Assembly (NCBI RefSeq): GCF_000208745.1
Contig: NC_030850.1
Location: 5,980,957-6,044,956, forward strand
DNA length: 64,000 nt
Source: Theobroma cacao
Taxonomy: Eukaryota; Streptophyta; Magnoliopsida; Malvales; Malvaceae
Reading direction: 5' to 3'
A program made the translations under genes and the position numbers. Below the pieces are notes generated by a model. It searched no databases, was not told the DNA's origin, and was given only the letters and a program-made list of their open reading frames with translations. Of the stretch, positions 13,301 through 24,825 are shown piece by piece (positions within the stretch are counted from its first letter, which is position 1; every line of letters starts with the position of its first letter).

Positions 13301-14256
13301 CAAAGACGGATTGGGTAGTAAAGAAGAAAATGGTTCCATTTCAAAAAGTTCTTCGCAGAAATTAGAAATTATTGTTCGTTATATTTGCTTTAAAAAAATT
13401 TTAAAAAGGATCCTCATACCAGGGAAGAAAAGAAATACCATGCTTCCAAGTTTCAAAAAGCATAAAGTCAAGAAAACCTTCTTTTGTTTTCAGTGGGGAA
13501 GATTGGATTTTTGGCAGAACTTCCTTATTTTGTGTTAAAGTCAAGTGGGAACTAATGGAAAACGTTTAAAGGTTGCATTCGGGATGCCAACTCCTACTAA
13601 GAAAAGGCATTGCTTCTCAGGAATGGTTTACTACTATTTCACTGTTTTACTAACAAAAAAGACATGATTTTGCCAAATTCCACTGTATATACCATAACAT
13701 AAAAAAAAAAGTGGATCCAAAATTATTGAAGAAATTAGCAAGAAATTTTAGTTTCTGTACCATTTGTAGCCTCTAAGTCGCTAAATGCTAGCCAACTTTA
13801 ATAAATAGATAAATAAATAATAGTCTCCAACGCTTCTTTGGACTTGGTCTTCTTGGCGAAGAAAATATTAACCCAAAACAAGCCAACGGTCAGAACCAAT
13901 TGAATAGCAAAAAAAGAAAAAGAAAAATTTTATATGGAGAAGGTTTGGGGGGGGCGGAAGAAAAATAGATTAAGAGACAAGAAAACGGCAGAAGACAGAG
14001 AGAAAGTGGATACCTGGGAAGCCTGGAAGCAAGTGGACACAAGTCTTGTATTTTGCTTGAAAACAGGTTTTTTGTCCAGCTGGGATTCGGGGCAAAGGGA
14101 TGCGGAAGCTGAGGAAGTCCTGTCGGGGAGATCCAGAGCGGAGAGGCTGAAGCAAAAGAGAAGAACCACGAGAAGGAGCATGACAAGTATTTGGATCCAT
14201 ACTAGCCATGGAATTCTGTAGCTTTCAATTGTTAGTTCGTCCCCAAAATCAAACAT
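10334..14256 (-). CDS. Small single-span membrane protein, function unknown
   Basis: Two exons, 14256-14014 and 10564-10334, join at phase 0 to give 157 residues. Exon 1 starts MFDFGDELTIESYRIPW and has one strongly hydrophobic helix at about residues 16-41 (LVWIQILVMLLLVVLLF). Exon 2 starts VGEIHSMKGEIATGASRR and ends with a Cys-containing patch (CHYLRLAKLAFLKCLGLDS) and a Ser/Glu-rich tail. Both halves look like conserved plant protein sequence, and I recall unnamed plant proteins of this layout, but no function. The topology suggests a short lumenal or outer N terminus and a cytosolic tail. The intron is about 3.4 kb, unusual beside the compact genes nearby. An extra exon inside it cannot be ruled out, but none is needed to keep the frame. 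An in-frame ATG-less extension exists upstream; the MFDFG start is preferred. Confidence 0.75.
10565..14013 (-). other. 3.4 kb intron of the small membrane protein gene
   Basis: Begins GTATCC at 14013 and ends TTGGCAG at 10565 on the minus strand. It holds several open frames of 60-118 codons on both strands (for example 12718-13074 and 12125-12385, minus). None shows a recognised domain, and none is conserved-looking. Parts may be decayed retroelement sequence, but I could not define an element. Confidence 0.55.
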
Positions 14257-14580
14257 ATTTGTCTTTTCTCTGGCCCAAATATATGTAAAAGTTGTCAACA
14301 AAATTTAGAGGGAAAAAAATTGAAGCGAAGAAGGGTAGGTGAGGGAGAGAGAGAGAGACCTGAGAGGGATGGGCAAAGGGCTGAAGAAACAAGGGGGTGG
14401 GTTAAAATGGAAAAGGTGAGGAATCCGTAGGATTTATGTGGTTGATTGATTGTATTTCTTTTATTTTCCATGTGAGCTGAAGCTGACGAAACAAGTAATA
14501 TTGAAAGCGAAATAATTATAGTGCAAAGGACCACGCGCACATTAGTAAGCGTGGTGAATCGGGGCAGTGTTTAACGAAAG

Positions 14581-14589
14581 GTATATATA
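14581..14589 (-). promoter_or_regulatory. TATA-like box upstream of the small membrane protein gene
   Basis: Reads TATATATAC on the minus strand, about 325 bases upstream of the MFDFG start codon. This would imply a leader near 300 bases containing a (GA/CT) run at 14343-14360. The call is motif-based only. Confidence 0.35.
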
Positions 14590-17500
14590 GCGAACTTGCG
14601 GCATTGTTTTTCTAAGCTAGATTCTCAGGTTCAGAAGAAAAGAAAATCAAAGGAAGCTTGATCGAATGTAATTGTTCACAAGCACATTAACTGCCCTCTC
14701 TTTCTCGACACCCAAACAAGAAATTTCATGAATTTTCTCTCACTTTTGCACTGAAAACAATTAACTTAACCTTCTTTAAACAGGAAATTTTCACTTGCAT
14801 TAAATTGAGTTCTCTGGGTCTGGTCAATTTCACAAGATATGAGAGTGTGCACATCACGATCCTCTGAGAAGCGTGGAACTGTAGCTTGGAGGAGTTCCAT
14901 GTCCAAGTAAATAACACCGTCCAGGGTCGAGGCAATGGCGTAGGCTTACCCCGTCTGGACAGCCAATAGCCCCTTACCGTGTCTTTGCATATGCTTCTAT
15001 TTAATTTTCTAATATCTATGTTCCCGGCAATAATATTTTTTTCATAGAAATCATTGCATTAAATTATTAACAAAAAAATAACGTAATTAATATACTTTCA
15101 TATTGTTACTAATAATTAGAATTTTTTTTTGTATATCCTACATGTTAGTTTCCATAATAATATATAAAACATCTCACTTATAAGTATTTTGTTGCAATTA
15201 TACAATTATCCAATCATAACAAAAATTTATGTAGAGACCGTTTATAAGTATAGATTATATATAACATTTTAGTGAAACTTACACAATTATGAAGTATAAT
15301 AAATTAATTATAGTACAATCATTGTTAGTGATATGTTCTTATTAATATATAATTATTAATATTTTTTTGGTACATATAATTATCAATATTTTAAATAAAC
15401 TAAAAGTCTATAATACAAACTTTTGATATACCAAATTTAATATAATTTTTAAAAAATTATAAAATAAAATAACAATTCTGATAATAATGATTTTTAACTT
15501 TTTAAATTCGACAAAAATATTCACATTTAATTAATTAAAAATCTCAAAATATATACATATGAGTATAAAAAAATAAACAAGAGTATAGGCGGATAGAACG
15601 GATGCGGCAACCATATATCATGATTACCCTGTCTCGCCTATCAAACAAAAAAAGAACATCCCGTTCAAGGCGATTTCCATTTTGCCATCCTGCCGCCGAG
15701 GAGGAAAAGCGTAAATGAAAAAGGAAGAAGGCAACAGTAAAATGGCACCTCGTCACCGCCACGAGCCAGCCACGTCAGAGAGTGCGCTGACGTGGGTGCT
15801 CAAGTAGTTGAGACGTTTCGAATTTCGTTTAATCCAGCAATCATATCGTTGATCATCATTAAATCATTGGTAAATTAAATACATTCGGAGTAAACAGTAG
15901 TAAAATTTTATGGGGAATGGGCGAGTGGGTTGTCGACTCACGTGGAAAGAACGTGACTTTTTGGCAATGGTAATAATAATAAAAAAAGGTAGCCAGTCAG
16001 CCAGCCATCGGTTCAATCTGGGGCGGTTCATTCGGGTCCCCCACCCCAGGGGGCGGGCAACCAAGGTGGCTATGGATGGGGACCACCGGGCAGGTTCATT
16101 TGTCAATACGCTTCGTGTCAGGAGATTAAGTTGGTGCTTTTCCCATTGTTTTTGCAGCAATGGTATTATTGATGTGATTAATTATTTCTAAATTTGGTTC
16201 AAGCGCTCATCATTATGCTCACGTTATTTCCATTGGGTCATAAATTAAAAGTTAGGTTCAGAGGAAAAGTAAATCTTAACCGATGGGATGACCAACCGTC
16301 GGGCCATTGCATTTATAATCACAAGTTCAAAGGGTTTAAAAAAAAAAAGCTGGACAGAATAAACACAAATACGAGATCTAAAATCCAAGGGCAAATTGCA
16401 AGGTTTTGCCTCCACGGAGGGTAGCATTCCTTAAGATGGAGGAAATTTTGAGTGAGATTTTAGGGTGGTCCTAAAAATGTTGTTGATAAGGGCACATCAA
16501 AGCTTAAGCTAGGGAGCAGGGCCTTTGTGTCAGGGCAAAAACCTTGTGGAAACCATAGGACCAAACTCTTCAAATCAAGCCATCTTCAACTTTACTTTTT
16601 TATAAGAAAATCAAGCGACCTCGATTTTGTCATATTTATTAGACTTTTGCCTAATAATGCTAAATCTCAATCATAATAAATTGGTCATTTTACGTGCTAA
16701 AGAATTAGAATAAGCTACATTCATGATCTATAAATTTTGAATTGTATGTTGATTTGATCCCTATAATTTAGAAAGTCATTGGATGCATACATTTAATGAA
16801 AATATTATTAATGGAGTGACCATTTTGTCATAACATTAAACTTATAAGAATCAACAAAGTTACTTTCCAAATTGTAACATCCGCATAGGATGTACCACAA
16901 ATTTTGAGCATTAGGAATGTAATTTACTCAAAGAATTATAATAGTAGTTTTTGAAAAGGTATAATAGTTTGCTTTTTTTTAAAAAAGAAAAGATATAATG
17001 TTTAAATTTTTTTTGAATTATTTAAAAAAAATTTAAATTATTTTTATTTTTATATTATATTCAACCAAATCTTATATTGTTATTTTGAATCAAATAAACT
17101 CTTATTATTAATATTTGACTAATTATTATTAGTTAAAATATTACTTGTCATTAATTAAAATATTACTTATATTTTATATTTACTTGATACTGACATGAAA
17201 TGTGAAAAATATTATGATAATGATATCAAGCCACATCAGCATATTATGTCATATCAATACCATGTTATAGGATAATAAGAGACATTTTGAGCAAATCAAC
17301 TATTAGTTATAAGAGTTTATTTAACTTAAAATAAAATATAAAAATTTGTTTCACTCAAAAATAAAATATAAAAATTTAATTGTATGTAATAAAAGAATAA
17401 AAATTTAATTATATGTAATAAAAGAATAAAAATTTATTTAAAATTTTTAAAATAGTTCAAGAGCATTTTTTAAGATCATGCTTTTTGAAACTAATCATTG

Positions 17501-17960
17501 AAAGAACCACAAACATGTGGACCAACCTTCCCAAGCTAAACAAAATCTTAGCCCTTTGGGCTTTTGAGTTATGAATGGGCCTGATTCCTGTGGCCTGAGA
17601 AAGACCAGCTAGAGTGACTTCACTGGTAAAAGACTCATATTTGACATTTAGTAGTAACAAAATCCACCATACAGAATAAAAACCTTTCAATTCAGTTAAA
17701 GCTGTCACCATTATATTTCTTAATTATCTTGTTAATTTCTGTTTTGTAATTATTAATAAAATTCTTCTACTAGTATTATCTAATCCTGGTGGTGGGTTTC
17801 GCTGCAAATGATTCCCATCGATCTAGACCACAAATTTGTACGTAAATTAATTTTATGCATAAAACAAAACAAGGCCAATTTATTTTATTCCCTTGGTTTC
17901 ATACGCTACCTTGTCCATTTGCATGTCCCCTAATTGTCCCAAGCACTTCCAAACTAAGGT
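14590..17960. other. Intergenic DNA, no gene recognised
   Basis: About 15000-15540 and 16880-17450 are extremely AT-rich. A less AT-rich block at 15560-16440 contains overlapping short frames on both strands with no family features. The frame at 17457-17711 (-) shows no recognisable features. Confidence 0.55.
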
Positions 17961-19177
17961 CATGTTTGGTAGGTGGAATGGCTAAGCCATTCCCCCTCTA
18001 TTCCTTACAAAATTTTATCCCCTTGTTTAGTTTACTCTTGGTGAAGGAATAGTCATTCCTTTTGGAATGGCTATTCTTTAAAATTAGGCAAAAGCTTGGA
18101 ATAACTAATACCACCATCCCCATGGTATTAGCTATTCTACACCTATGAGAATAAAATTTATACATTTTGGATTAAAATGTCATTATTTATTTTTAAAAAT
18201 AAAAAATTTAAATTTATAAAATTAATATTTTAAATAAATTATAAAAAATTAATATTTTATATTTTAATTTAATATTTAATTATAAATAAAAAATTAGTAT
18301 TTTAAATATATTTTTAAATTATTAAGTGAAATTTAAATTAAAAAATGAAAAATGAAAATAGATAAAAATAAATCTTATTATAATAAAAAGGTTAAGTTAT
18401 TAATTATATATTATAAAATATTTTGAATTTAAAAATTAATTAAAAGTATTAATATTTTAATCATAATAATATTTAAATTATAAATTAAATTACCAATTAT
18501 TAATATTTTCAATCAATTATAAATTATTAATATTTAAAAAATAAAATAAAAACAAATAATCATAATAACATTTAAATTATAAATAAAATAGTAGTATTTT
18601 ATAATATTAATGATTAAATTACAAATAAAATATTAATACTTAAATAATCAACTATTAATATTTAAAAATATAAATTATTAATATTTAAAAGATAAAATAA
18701 AATAAAAATAAATAATCACAATAACATTTAATATTAGTGATTAAAGTATAAATAAAATATTAATATTTAAACTATCAATTTTTAATATTTTAAATAAATT
18801 ATACATTATTAATGTTTAAAAATAAAATAATTTAAAAATAAATAATCATTATAACATTTAAATTATAAATAAAATATTAGTATTTTGTAATATTAATGAT
18901 TAGATTATAAATAAAATATTAACATTTAAAAAATAAAATAAAAATAAAATAATCATTATATAATAAAGGGTATTTTTATATTTTTATTTTTATTTTTTTC
19001 TTATTTCAAAATTATTTTTACCAACCAAACACTGTAATACGTCATAATAATCATTCATGCTCTATTCTATTTATCATACCAAATTACGTAATACTTATTT
19101 TATTTTATTCATATCTCATTCTATTCTCACGTAATAATTATTTTATTTTATTTCTATCTATTTCGCGAACCAAACTT
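17961..19177. mobile_element. MITE-like element, family B, copy 1
   Basis: The left end reads CATGTTTGGTAGGTGGAATG and the right end, reversed, AAGTTTGGTTCGCGAAATAG, so the outer TTTGGT is inverted. Both subterminal regions carry repeated ATTCC / GGAAT words (ggaatggctaagccattcc and similar). The roughly 800-base centre is nearly all A and T, with recurring TTAATATTTAAA-like words. No open frame. The copy at 47977-49023 has the same parts in reverse orientation. This is a non-autonomous DNA transposon by structure; the superfamily was not resolved. Confidence 0.72.
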
Positions 19178-19220
19178 GTTATAAATTCGCTCCCATCTAT
19201 TCAATGAGCATGCAGCGCAT

Positions 19221-19229
19221 TATAAATGG
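19221..19229 (+). promoter_or_regulatory. TATA box of the MIZ1-like gene
   Basis: Reads TATAAATGG, 222 bases before the MIZ1-like start codon, implying transcription from about 19250. It sits just outside the right end of the MITE-like element, so that element forms the proximal upstream boundary of this promoter. Confidence 0.5.
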
Positions 19230-19405
19230 AGTAACTAAGTTTACATCCATGCCTATTCTAGCAGTAGCATGGTTTGATTTTCAAAACCTAATAAAGAGGC
19301 AAAGCCTTAGGAGATATTGACCATATTTGTAGGGTCCCAAATCTATCCAATGCCTCAAGCCAGTACCTAACCTGACGACCATCTCTCTCCTTCTCTTCCT
19401 CTCGC

Positions 19406-19516
19406 ATGGCCGCCTCCCATTCTGGTTTATCAACGTCCATTGATGGGAGAGTCCAGACCTCGAACCAGCGCCGCTACCTCCAACGATATCGAACCTTCGA
19501 CACCAACAACCCCTAA
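19406..19516 (+). other. Upstream ORF overlapping the MIZ1-like start
   Basis: An ATG at 19406 opens a 36-codon frame that runs past the main ATG at 19443 and stops (TAA) at 19514-19516 in a different frame. If transcription starts near the TATA box at 19221 this ATG lies in the leader, and scanning ribosomes meet it first. Translation of the main frame would then need leaky scanning. Its existence is seen; its use is inferred. Confidence 0.55.
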
Positions 19517-20201
19517 AACGCCAAGGGCTCCTTCAACACCACGCCAACCGGTCTCCCTTGTCCAGCCATCCCAGAAGCACAAGAAACATAAGCCGAAAGT
19601 CCTTCGTGTCTTTCGATCCGTTTTTCGTTCATTCCCTATCATTACCCCAGCATGCAAGTTCCCAAGCCTCCCTGGTGGGATACCCGACCCTCATAAAAGC
19701 ATTACATCAGGGACCCGAGTAACGGGAACTTTATTCGGGTATCGTAAAGGTAGGGTAAGTCTTTCCGTGCAAGAGACCCCTAGGTGCCTCCCTTCTTTAG
19801 TTGTTGAGTTAGCAATGCAAACAAATGTGCTACAAAAGGAATTGGGTGCAGGGATGGTAAGGATTGCCCTGGAATGTGAAAAGAGAGCTGAAAAAGACAG
19901 GATAAAGCTATTCGAAGAGCCTTTGTGGACAATGTATTGTAATGGAAAAAAAACAGGGTACGGGGTTAAGCGGGATGCGACTGAGGAGGATTTGAACGTG
20001 ATGGAACTCCTCAAGGCGGTGTCAATGGGGGCTGGGGTGTTGCCAGGGAATTCTGAGACCGAGGGCCTGGATGGAGAGTTGGCCTACATGAGGGCCTATT
20101 TCGAGCGAGTCGTTGGCTCCAAGGATTCCGAGACTTTGTACATGATAAGCCCAGATGGGAATAATGGGCCTGAGCTCAGTGTATTTCTCGTCAGGATCTG
20201 A
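19443..20201 (+). CDS. MIZU-KUSSEI 1-like protein (DUF617)
   Basis: An intronless gene of 252 residues. The first 70 residues are Ser/Thr/Pro-rich with repeated TPxTPKTP-like motifs and a basic KHKKHKPKVLRVFRSVF stretch. The DUF617 domain runs from about residue 80 to the end. Typical elements are TGTLFGYRKGRVSLSVQE, PSLVVELAM, a LFEEPLWTMYCNGKKTGYGVKR block and the C-terminal LYMISPDG…PELSVFLVRI. MIZ1 of Arabidopsis is needed for root hydrotropism and acts at the endoplasmic reticulum; most relatives are uncharacterised. The ATG at 19443 is the first in frame after a TTG. By position this may be the counterpart of Arabidopsis At2g21990 (from memory). A paralogue rather than MIZ1 itself is likely. 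Confidence 0.93.
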   Translation: MGESRPRTSAATSNDIEPSTPTTPKTPRAPSTPRQPVSLVQPSQKHKKHKPKVLRVFRSVFRSFPIITPACKFPSLPGGIPDPHKSITSGTRVTGTLFGYRKGRVSLSVQETPRCLPSLVVELAMQTNVLQKELGAGMVRIALECEKRAEKDRIKLFEEPLWTMYCNGKKTGYGVKRDATEEDLNVMELLKAVSMGAGVLPGNSETEGLDGELAYMRAYFERVVGSKDSETLYMISPDGNNGPELSVFLVRI

Positions 20202-20943
20202 TTCTGATCCAGCTAGTACACATATAAAATGTGGAGTTGATCAAGAGGTTAACGAGGCTGCCATGTGGAGGACTAGGCATACATCATGGGGTCCACCTGA
20301 TTAACGTTGATGATGTTGATCGATGAATATACATCCTCCCTGGTGAGTGAAAGATTGATAAGATCTTAGATGCAAGTTGGGTAGAGAGTCAAATTATTAA
20401 CTGGATTGTTTAGGACACCCCCATAATTAAGGTGTTGTTCTAGGAGGCCACCAAGGCACTGTTGTATACCTTTTCTTTTTTTTCTAACGAGGGATTTTCT
20501 TTTTCATTTTTCATTTTTTTATCAATGTACTGTACACAATTGTAGCTTCTTGTTAACAGAAGGATCAAATCAATGAAATTAAAAGGACTGTTAACCATGA
20601 TCGGAAATAATTACATGAAGCAAACCGAAACACGAATATTGAATCATTAAAAGGAATGCTCATCATGAATTCCATATGCCCAGCCAACAGTTTTCCTCAT
20701 AATTATGAGTAACAATTCAGTACTCATCATCCTCTGCCATTTATTTGAAATTGCTTCAGATACAATAAAATAATATTTATTTTCTTGTGCAAGTGCAATA
20801 TGTTGCGCTAAGCACATGCTGCTGGTGTGTTTGATGCAAAGGCCTTTTTCAGTGTCAATAGCTAGGCTTTGCAGGTGTCCATTTTCAGTTTTAGAAAAAG
20901 GTTATTCCAGGCTCTGCCAGCTATAGCCATAAACTTCTGCAAT
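20202..20943. other. Gap between MIZ1-like gene and small gene
   Basis: Contains the MIZ1-like 3' region to about 20580, then AT-rich DNA. A polypyrimidine tract with acceptor-like TTTGCAG at 20868-20874 could begin the coding leader exon of the next gene. Confidence 0.5.
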
Positions 20944-21410
20944 ATGGGGAAGCTTGCTCAAGTTCTAAAGAAGAGATTTTGCCACATGGTTGAAGCCTTC
21001 ATATCTTGCAAAAATGATAAAGGTAAAACATTATTTTCCCAGCCAAGAAAAAGAAACTGAGAGTATATCAGTTTATGAACCATTAATTTCTTTATCTTGT
21101 TCTTTTTTTAGGAAATGAAAGTGGGGAAGAACCCAAGATTCGATCTTCGGAGGTAAATTTTGTTTCTTGGTTTGTTTTTTTTTTTCATTTTTTTCATTCC
21201 TTTGATCCATGAGGAGAATGTTACCTACATAATGTTGATTTGTTTGCTGTCAACTGTATTATGCCAAGAGCTATTAGATAATTATCCATAGATCTGTTTG
21301 CTGTTGTTTTACAGACGGTAAGCATAGAAGAGACAGCCATCCGGATCAAAGCTCCAAGGGGTCCAACGCGCCCGAGCGTGCCCAAAGGTCCCCCTGCTCA
21401 AACCAGCTGA
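20944..21410 (+). CDS. 71-residue basic protein, function unknown
   Basis: Three exons, 20944-21022, 21112-21152 and 21315-21410, keep one frame through phases 1 and 0. The protein starts MGKLAQVLKKRFCHMVEAF, has an acidic middle (ESGEEPKIRSSE) and ends in a basic, Pro-rich tail (IRIKAPRGPTRPSVPKGPP). There is no signal peptide or membrane helix; an amphipathic N-terminal helix is plausible. Splice sites are clean, with polypyrimidine tracts before both acceptors. An in-frame TAG at 20863 shows that 20944 is the first ATG unless a further 5' exon exists. I do not recognise a family. Position between the DUF617 gene and SEP2 suggests the counterpart of the Arabidopsis gene between At2g21990 and At2g21970 (inference). 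Confidence 0.68.
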
Positions 21411-22476
21411 AAATCATCAATCCTTTCAGAGTTCTGCAAGTTTGGCATCCCCTAGTGCTAAATGTAAAAGAAAATAATTGTTCTTGACATTTTATCTCTA
21501 TAATGTCTTGTAATAAATACAACCATAACATCCTTGTAAGTTAATTTTGTTGTAAGCTACTCAGCATCAGTCCATGTTACAAGAGTTGGCTTTTCTTTTC
21601 CGTGGATCTCTATCAACTTCTTCACATAAAAATTAAGAAAGCAAATGATCTCGTGATGGCAGAGTTAAAATGCTAGATTCATTTGGGGATTAGGTTCATA
21701 AAAGAAGCTGCTCAATATCCCACGATTTCAATATTCAAAGATAATTTTGTTTCATTAAGGTATATTTATATATAGGCAAAGTCTAATCACTTTCTAAACC
21801 ACATGTTGGGTTTATATTAGGGATATAGATGAATTAAGCTACTAGCTAGTCTGCAAATTAATCGGGTTCAACTCAGACACGTGTTCCAATTTGATTTGTG
21901 CATATAATAGTATACATATAAATAAGGTATAATATAGTATTATTTGCATTCATATTTGTATATGTAATTCTAATCTTGAGCTTCAGCTTCAATTCCAGTA
22001 GAAATGAAGTTTCAACCTTTTAATTTGAGTTGATGATGATTGAACTGAATCTAGTTAAGTTCAAATGGCTCTTTTTTTAGAAATTATTATAACTAATCAA
22101 AATGTATACTATATATTAGTTATACAAATGGCAGTAAAGTAAATGTGGATCTTAGTTTTATAAACAAAATCTTCCTCTATTTAATATGTACATCTTTTGA
22201 CTAAAAAACGTGTACTCATGATCAGTGTAACAAGTTGAAAATGTGATTCGTAACATAATGCACATTCCTTTAATGTAGTATAATTCTAAATATGTTTGAC
22301 TAAGTTGAAAAATTACCTTTTCATCGCTTTTAATGTACAAAAACAAACTAACAACATGGAAGATTGTCTTCTTTCCCTCCAATAATTAAAAAAATAAATC
22401 TTTAACATAAGCTCTTGACGTGTCAGTTGTAATTTTAACGATAAAAGAAAAGTATATTCAAATTTAAAATTACTTG
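21411..22476. other. Intergenic, AT-rich
   Basis: Probable 3' region of the small gene to about 21545, then unique-looking AT-rich DNA. The frame at 22158-22382 (-) has no recognisable feature. Confidence 0.6.
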
Positions 22477-23095
22477 GGTAGCGTTTAGCACGAAGAAAAT
22501 GAGAACATATTCTCTATAATGTATCCGATTAAACTATATTATAATGTTTGTTTTGCAATAAATAATTGCAATGTAAAATTGTATTGGCTGTAATGTGATT
22601 GCAATCTAAAATCAATATAATCAAATTGTATTGCATTTTGTAATATTTTAAAGATATTTTACTTTTTAATTTTTTATTTTATTAATGATATTTTGTAATG
22701 TTAGAATTTATATTTTTTTATACATTTAGAAGAATGTTTCTTTATTACTCTCAATAGTAATTCTTTGTTGGATGATGGATTAGGACTTTGAATAAAATTT
22801 ATATTGTCTTTTAAAGGAAAAAAATTAAAATAAAATATGTAATATAGAAAATTATCTTAAAAAATGAAAATAAAATATATGATATTAAAAATATATTTAA
22901 GAGATGATATGATATAAAACTTAATAATAAAAAATATAAATATATTAAACTTATATTTTGATAAATAAGAATAATTTTAAAAATTGATATTATATTTCTA
23001 ACAAAATATTTATAAATTAAACACTGTAATATTATTTCTTTATATTTTAATTATTATTTTATTTATATATCAAATATTATAATATTATCTTTTTT
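22477..23095. mobile_element. MITE-like element, family A, copy 2 (reverse)
   Basis: Starts GGTAGCGTTTAGCA, matching the reverse complement of the right end of the copy at 3424-4153. It shares the TGTAATGTGATTGCAAT subterminal words, the AT-rich centre and, near the far end, ACACTGTAATATTATTTCT followed by TTTTAATTATTATTTT, which mirrors the left part of copy 1. The far terminal repeat is eroded (atcaaatattataat), so the right boundary is approximate. No coding capacity. Confidence 0.62.
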
Positions 23096-23563
23096 AGAGT
23101 TATATTCCATCGAGTATATTTCCTACTCCTATCAGTGACATAACGACCACGGCCTACCATCTGTACCAAACCAAACTTTAACCATTGCAGCCCAAAAATC
23201 ATGACAAACGGCCCAAGTAACCAAGCCATCATCTCACGGGCGCCAAAAAAAAAAAGAGTAAAAGAGAAAGAGAAAGAAAAAGATTACTTTTATGATAAAG
23301 CGACAGGACGTTGAACGCAGAACCTACAAAGTTATTCCATCTTTCTGAAAGCCACATTACCGAACCAAAATCCTTTCCCTAACGTAACCCACAAGCCCGC
23401 ACCACCCCAATAAAGGAACAAAGAAAAGCCCCCAACGTGGATTCCTTAATCACCACGAAGGTTCCAGAATCACATCCTCAGAACACCCCAAGATTCTAGG
23501 AATCACCAAAACCTACCCCCAACAGCAGCCAGCGCACCCTCTTCTTCTTCTTTTACTATTTTA
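23096..23563. other. SEP2 upstream region
   Basis: Higher in C and A than its surroundings, lying between the family A element and the SEP2 start codon. It presumably contains the SEP2 promoter and leader; no TATA box is obvious. The leader side has a CT-rich tract (CTCTTCTTCTTCTTT) at about 23538-23553. Confidence 0.5.
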
Positions 23564-24825
23564 ATGGCCACGGTGGCGCGTGCAATCCACTGTGAGCTAC
23601 TGTCCAGTAAACCTGGGGCTACTCCTAGGAGAGAATTGGGTGGTCAGGTTTCCGTTCCGGTTCAGAGAGTGAAAGTGGGTGAAGCTGAGAATGGAAAGAT
23701 AGTGTTGCAGCCGAGGTTGTGTACGTTGAGATCTTATGGCTCGAATCGAGGTGCCGTGATGAAGACGAGAAGGGAAGAGGGTGATGAAGTGTCCTCTTTT
23801 TTCGAGACGTTGTCGGAGTATATTGAGAGTTCCAAGAAGAGCCAAGACTTCGAGATCATCTCTGGTCGACTAGCCATGGTGAGTAGTCCTATGCTTTTAT
23901 GCCTTGTACAAGAGTTTTGGTGGTTCAACTCATGACGTGTGATCCGACTTTGAACAAGACCTGCTTGTATTTCCATGTAATTTGTTGCCTATGATGTCTC
24001 AACCAGTTGGAACTAAAAGATTTTGAGTATAGTAACAGAAAGTTTGAGCTTTGAATTAACTGGCAAACAACCAATTTTTTGCTGAGTTTTATTTGTTTGG
24101 ATCAAATTAATATGCCTTGTGTTATAGGTTTGGACAAGGGGATTGTAGCTTGGAGCCTTCATTTGAAGAGAGATGTGGGTGTAAATTAAGTTTTACTTAT
24201 ATCTTTGTCCTCATTTTGTTGTTGTTGTTGCTGCCATCCCTTCCCTTCTCAATTGCGGGTTATGTCCCATGTAACATGAATCTTGCTTTGATTTATCGTG
24301 ATCCAATTTCTTCCAATGGACCTATATAATAATTAAAATTTATTGGTCTATTGGATCAGCTATTTTTCCAGGCGGTTTTCAATTCTTTATAGAATTAAAC
24401 CTACTGCTGTATTACACAAACAATATGGTACATACATGTTTTCAACTTATAGCAGTGGAAAAAATATACCATCCATTAAGATTCATTATGCTATCTTCTC
24501 AATTCTGAAGCGTTGTCTAACGAGTAAACAATCTAATAAGGTTCACTTGTTGCAGATTGTGTTTGCAGCAACAATAACAACAGAGTTTGTGACCGGAAAC
24601 TCCCTATTCAGGAAGATGGACTTCCAAGGGATTGCTGAAGCTGTTGGTGTGTGCCTAGGTGCTATGGCTTGTGCCGCAGCCTTTGCTTGGTTATCTAGTG
24701 CTCGGAACAAAGTAGGTCGAATCTTCACTGTGAGTTGTAACTCATTTATTGATTCAGTGATCGACCAAATCGTGGATGGATTGTTCTATGAAACTGATTT
24801 CAGTGACTGGTCCGATGATAATTGA
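23564..24825 (+). CDS. SEP2: Stress enhanced protein 2, chloroplastic (LHC-like)
   Basis: Two exons, 23564-23878 and 24556-24825, join at phase 0 (LAM|IVF) to 194 residues. SEP2 belongs to the light-harvesting-complex-like family of the thylakoid membrane, induced by high light and thought to aid photoprotection. The N terminus to about residue 45 is a likely plastid transit peptide. The diagnostic block VLQPRLCTLRSYGS follows, then FFETLSEYIESSKKSQDFEIISGRLAM, the first chlorophyll-binding-type helix. A second hydrophobic helix is at about residues 127-150 (GIAEAVGVCLGAMACAAAFAWL). The C terminus RNKVGRIFTVSCNSFIDS…DWSDDN is typical of SEP2. Two helices, rather than the three of ELIPs, fit the SEP subfamily. 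The first intron is 677 bases, with stray short frames only. Confidence 0.95.

Noticed and set aside
14295..14540. Secretory-looking minus-strand frame (VVLCTIIISLSILLVSSASA)
   Set aside because: The frame opens with GTG, not ATG, and lies in the presumed leader of the small membrane protein gene; the signal-peptide look is a chance effect of CT-rich DNA.
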